DNA from: Siphonodentalium dalli
Taxonomy: Eukaryota > Mollusca > Scaphopoda > Gadilida > Siphonodentaliidae
NCBI GenBank assembly: GCA_032622095.1
Contig: CP136066.1
Coordinates: 43,599,835 to 43,663,834 of the forward strand
Direction: 5' to 3'
DNA length: 64,000 nt
This document shows positions 59,787 to 64,000 of the stretch, in pieces. A program made the position numbers and the translations under genes. Positions within the stretch are counted from its first letter, which is position 1, and each line of letters begins with the position of its first letter. The notes beneath the pieces are model-generated. The model did not search any database. It was not told where the DNA came from and saw only the letters and a program-made list of their open reading frames with translations.

Positions 59787-60123
59787 ATGGATCAACTATC
59801 AGCAGACAACAGCGATTTGGTATGTGCCGCATGTATTTAAAGTGCATCCTTATACCACTTGATAATGGTTCGAAGAAAGAATGCAAATCGCATAGGAATA
59901 CATAATAAACAACCGTGTGCACAAATAGAGAGGCACCCATATAGCTTTAGATGGCGATTCCACCAATATTTAGGATTTCAGGTGATCATCTATATATCTA
60001 TAGGTCTCCTGTTTGACACCATCTGGGCGGTGGCCATTTTGGATCTGTATGGAATGGGTATCCACCCTACAACACCCTTTATTTGACCAAATGTATTAAA
60101 AATTCCAACTGATGACAATTCCA

Positions 60124-60488
60124 ATGACAATGTTGGCCAAATGTAGGACAATATTGTTTTCTTAAATTAACTAGCAGTTTTTGACTGACCACGGGGAGGG
60201 ACCAGGACACAATCTTTCCAAATGTTGGAAATTTCCAACCTGACACCCACCCACATGATAAGGTTGGAAAACTTCCAGCTGATCGATGGCCATTCCAGCC
60301 CAAAATGTTGATAAAAAGTAGGATATTACGCAAATATTGGTCCGAAAACAATACCCCCCCCCCCCCAATAAAATGTTTGAAAATCAAACTAAAAGATAAT
60401 TTTCAACCTATTGTTGGTTTGGAAATTACAACTAATGTTGTGTTAGGTATGAAATTTCCAACTGTTGAAAACTTTGACCAAAGTTTCC
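60124..60488 (+). repeat. ~350-bp dispersed repeat, copy 2
   Basis: Same family and orientation as 15851-16196, with matching order of blocks. It contains a poly-C run near 60355-60366 at the place where the other copy has AATTGCCCC. Confidence 0.75.
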
Positions 60489-60685
60489 ATTCCATGTCCG
60501 TGTTCAATATTCGAAATACACGGGGTGAAATGACAACGAACACTAAAACACATTCGCCAAGCCCGAGTAACAATTAATAAAAACAGATTTGCCTGTCGCA
60601 ATGCTTCGGCGATGACCGTGACGTATATCGGACACGATTTTTGCTCACACGAACTAATACCGTTTTCTTTCTGTGTGCATTTCTA

Positions 60686-61200
60686 TATATTTACACACTA
60701 AGTGTTGTCATCACTAAATCCACCATTCTGATTGGTCGGCGCCCACGTGGCTAGTTGCAGTTATTTCTCGGTGAATGCGCAATGCCTCATAACACCAAGC
60801 TAATAACACAATCGATACGTCATTAGGTTTGGAAAGACGAACGCGTAATGTGTTGGGCGCATTTGGACTCGCGCGTGATTGACTTAATACATCATCCGGT
60901 TTCAATATGAAGAGAAATTGTTCCTATTAACTTTTGCCAAGGGTGCTATTGGGTATTTTGGGCTGATTTTGTCACGATACACTTTTCGATTTAAATATAT
61001 TTACAAAAGTAGCTTTTTCGCTAAATGTATATAAATATAAGGATTAACTATCATGTGGACTATTTTTATGGAGATGTAACGGTGAGGTAAGTGGTCATAA
61101 CTTGTATGTAAAACACTTCGGGTTTTACACAAGTTATGTCCACTTACCTCACCGTTACATCTCCATAAAAACAGTCCACATGACAGTTAATCCTTATATC
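60686..61200 (+). repeat. ~430-bp dispersed repeat, copy 2, with a foldback end
   Basis: 60686-61121 matches 41351-41780. Directly after it, 61122-61200 is the reverse complement of the last 80 bp (GGATTAACT..CATGTGGACT to AACTTGTGTAAAACCC-like), giving a hairpin with almost no loop. The other copy lacks this. Confidence 0.85.
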
Positions 61201-61690
61201 AACCCGTTTACACTAGTCTGCGTGTAGATCTGTGTACAGTTCTATAGCAATGTAAATGCACCCTCTACCATTAAAGATGACATTCAGTCGATCGTCGATT
61301 TGCATTTTCATGATCGTGTCGTGACAGTTTGCCCTCTGTTGTCAGCATCAATGCTCTAATCAGAACACTTTGTATACGTTCAGATAGTGTGTTCTAATAT
61401 CTTCAAAATGACTCATAAATCATTAATATCCAATTTAAATAAGATAATATGTATGTCAATACCATTTCCACTACCCATAACGATCGGGCATTGAGCCAAA
61501 TATTATTCGATTTCGATTTTTCGCAGTCATTTGTCATTTTGTGTCATTGTGATTTTACTCAGAAACAAGTAAACTATCATGGTATTTAAGGAATTTTCAT
61601 ATGATTTATTTTTCTAAAACTAATATATTTGGTAAAATTTAAAGTGATTATTAAAACACTTGTATCTTGACAATGAAGACATGAATATGA
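61201..61690. other. Intergenic DNA
   Basis: No feature recognised. Confidence 0.4.
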
Positions 61691-61694
61691 CTAT

Positions 61695-62510
61695 GAACAG
61701 TTTCTGTGGAATCTCGGAAATCACAAAATGTGACGTAACACGTTATTTCATTTCTTTGCAGTTTAACAATAAACATTTTGCTACGCTACGATGGGGTGAT
61801 GAAAATATTTCTTCTGTTTTCTCATGGGGACTTTGTAGAATTAGTATGGACCAATAATTTGAACATCCGTCTACGAGTGGTACATCGATCTGTGTAATCT
61901 CATAAATCACGTAAACCTTCGTAACACTTTTTAACATATTGCTAAACTTAGACGAGTTGAGTAGGGACGTTATATCATTTGTAACACCCATCAACGAGCG
62001 GTCTCTGTGGATCTCGGAAATCACATAACGTAATGCTTTGTAACACTTTGTAACATAATTTATCGCTACACTGAGACGAGTTGAAAAGATATACTGCAGT
62101 TCTCTCACAGGGACTTTATATCATTTGTAACACCTGTCTACGAGTGGTATCTGTGGATCTCTGAAATCACATAACGCTTCGTAACACTTTGTAACATATC
62201 GCTGCATTGAGATTAGTTTTTAAAATATGCTGCGGCTTTCTTTGGGGACTTAATATCATTTGTAACATGTACCGGTAACGCTTCGTAACACTTTGCAACA
62301 TATCGCTACAATGAAAGGAGGAGAAGAAACATTGAATGCTGCATTTTTTTACGGGGACTTTGTAAGTTTCAGTTTGTTGGGCGGGTCTCTGTGGAATCTC
62401 AGAAATCACGTAACGCTTTGTTACATCGTTGCACTGAGACGAAGGGAAAAATTATGTTGCGGGTTTCTCACGGGGACTGGTACAATGTTTGGGGACGTTT
62501 GTAAACAGTA
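61695..62510 (+). repeat. Diverged ~120-190 bp tandem repeat, about 5-6 units
   Basis: Recurring words in fixed order: TCTGTGGATCTCGGAAATCA, CGTAACACTTTGTAACATAT, CGCTACACTGAGACGAGTTG, CTCACGGGGACTTTATATC and ATTTGTAACACC.GTCTACGAG. Spacing varies, so it is an old array. Confidence 0.75.
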
Positions 62511-62599
62511 ATTAAAAATTTCATCCTATAATATAAATTGTAGTGCCCAGAAATGGCAGAATATATAATGCATATACGGTACCACTAAGTGATGGTCTT

Positions 62600-62684
62600 A
62601 CCACAGGAGCTTGGGACTTGATCAATAACTGCCTTAATTAGGCTAATTAAGGCAATTATTGATCACGTTCCAAGCTCCTGTGGT
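62600..62684. repeat. 85-bp palindrome
   Basis: ACCACAGGAGCTTGG ... CCAAGCTCCTGTGGT with inner arms TTGATCAATAA.TGCCTTAATTA also matching. The centre is AGGCTAATT. Likely a miniature foldback element. Confidence 0.85.
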
Positions 62685-63109
62685 CTTACAAAATGCCAAG
62701 TGGTGCCTGGTGGGAAAATGTAAATAAATGAAACGAAAACTAAAAAGTTGTGTATGTTTAGTCATGCATTTCGTTATAAATACGACATCATTTATTCTTT
62801 TTAAACAGCTTGGAAATGTTTAATTCATTGGGACATTGTATTTAATTGGATATTGATTTACTATTCTTTTGTCGGCTTTCATGCCGTTCGTGAAAAAAAA
62901 ATGTGCACTGCGAAGCGAGTGCGAAGAAAGTAGCGTCGCGGTTACTATGCGACGGATTACAAATATCATTTGGCGCTAATACGTTTGGGTCGTTTTCGCT
63001 GCATTGATAATATCTCGACCTAATGTAATTATGCGATATAATTACATTATCTTTGATAAATTCAACGGGAATTTACTATAGAGAATGAAGTGGGTGTAAT
63101 TATATATAC

Positions 63110-64000
63110 ATAAACACCACACAAATGACATTGTAGCCACTCGCTTTATGCACATATACCTCACCATGACCGTACAGCCATACTTGGGTATAGCCGTACA
63201 CCCCATACATGACTATACAGCCATGAGTCTCCATGCAGAGGCACTAAATGATAATACTCCTACACCTTATGCATGACATTACAGTCACTATCTGGATACC
63301 TATTCACCACATGCATGATCATTGATCATGACAATTGGCCATAATGACTCCCTGTATATATATTTGCCACACCAATACCATATAGCCACTCAAGACATAC
63401 ATATACACCCAGCCATGCCTATAGTCACTCCATGTACAGTATGTATACATATTCACATCACCAATGGCGATACAGCCCTTCTAGATATACCAATACTCCG
63501 CACACCACCTCACCATGGGCTATATGGTCACTCCCTGTATACATATTGGCCACACCCATGACCATATAGCCACTCAAGATATACATATGCAACAACTCTT
63601 GACCAAAATTCACTCCAGGTATACATATACACCTCAACAACGGGCATGCAACCCTTCAAGGTACCCGTACTCCAGGTACACATATATACCTAACGATTGA
63701 ATGGATATATCAGAGACACAAAGACGCAGCGACGCAGAAACGGCCATTCGTTCGCTCCAGACTTGCATATACACCTCACCCATCACAATTGAGCCACTAG
63801 CTGTATACGCACACACCCATCCATGATCAGACAGCTACTCGCTGTATCCCTATACACCCACCACTGACAATACAACCACAACAGATATGCATATACATCC
63901 AGTATACACCCATGACCATGAGGGCACTTCATATGTACACAAGCGCCCGCCAATGGTCATCCAGATATACATGTATGCATATACACTTCAACAATAATAA
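63110..64000 (+). repeat. Degenerate ~45-50 bp minisatellite running off the window
   Basis: Loose units of CATGACCATACAGCCACTC and TATACATATACACC recur through the end. Words on the opposite strand at 14.6-15.3 kb belong to the same family. Small ORFs here are by-products. Confidence 0.7.

Overview
The window is AT-rich, intron-bearing, repeat-saturated animal DNA. I infer a lophotrochozoan, most likely a bivalve mollusc. The reasons are a TRIM/NHL-type propeller exon, degraded C2H2 zinc-finger genes, a tRNA-derived SINE, abundant MITEs, GACGG-type microsatellite elements and a Gypsy-like retroelement. The species cannot be fixed from the sequence alone. No bacterial genes, CRISPR arrays or rRNA are present, and the only tRNA-like sequence is the SINE head.

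Layout. 1-4.6 kb: the 3' half of a Gypsy-like gag (CCHC knuckle), a gag/pol overlap carrying a textbook -1 frameshift heptamer, and a decayed protease-RT pol that stops inside RNase H. Pol runs directly into an unbroken ORF of 691 codons with a zinc finger, a Pro/Gln repeat and a TatD-type nuclease domain with all its metal ligands. 5-16 kb: no genes, only dispersed repeats, MITEs (including TTAA- and TA-flanked ones), a palindromic minisatellite and a SINE with a visible target duplication. 16.5-17.7 kb: a large exon of a TRIM/NHL-like protein. 19-25.6 kb: a graveyard of C2H2 zinc-finger sequences (one readable ORF on +, a broken one on -), a LINE fragment between two copies of the same upstream sequence, a 64-bp satellite, and a small relic of a second TRIM/NHL copy. 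28 kb: a TTAA-flanked MITE with nested palindromes. 31.4-39.6 kb: four long tandem arrays (22, 14, 35 and about 55 bp units) and a 142-bp near-perfect palindrome. The last array runs into the stop codon of a carbohydrate-sulfotransferase-like exon on the minus strand (39.5-40.6 kb). 40.6-52.5 kb: more MITEs, a LINE RT relic, two possible small exons, and a 2.65-kb TA-flanked element with another MITE nested in it. 52.5-64 kb: mostly unrecognised sequence with dispersed repeats, a foldback repeat, a diverged 150-bp tandem and a terminal minisatellite.

Only four coding regions look credible: the TatD ORF, the TRIM/NHL exon, the zinc-finger ORF and the sulfotransferase exon; the retroelement gag is a fifth. 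Nothing suggests the host genes form a pathway together. The most unusual items are the TatD nuclease ORF joined to a retroelement, the gag/pol frameshift site, the family of palindromic cores shared by MITEs with different termini, and the satellite that supplies a gene's stop codon.
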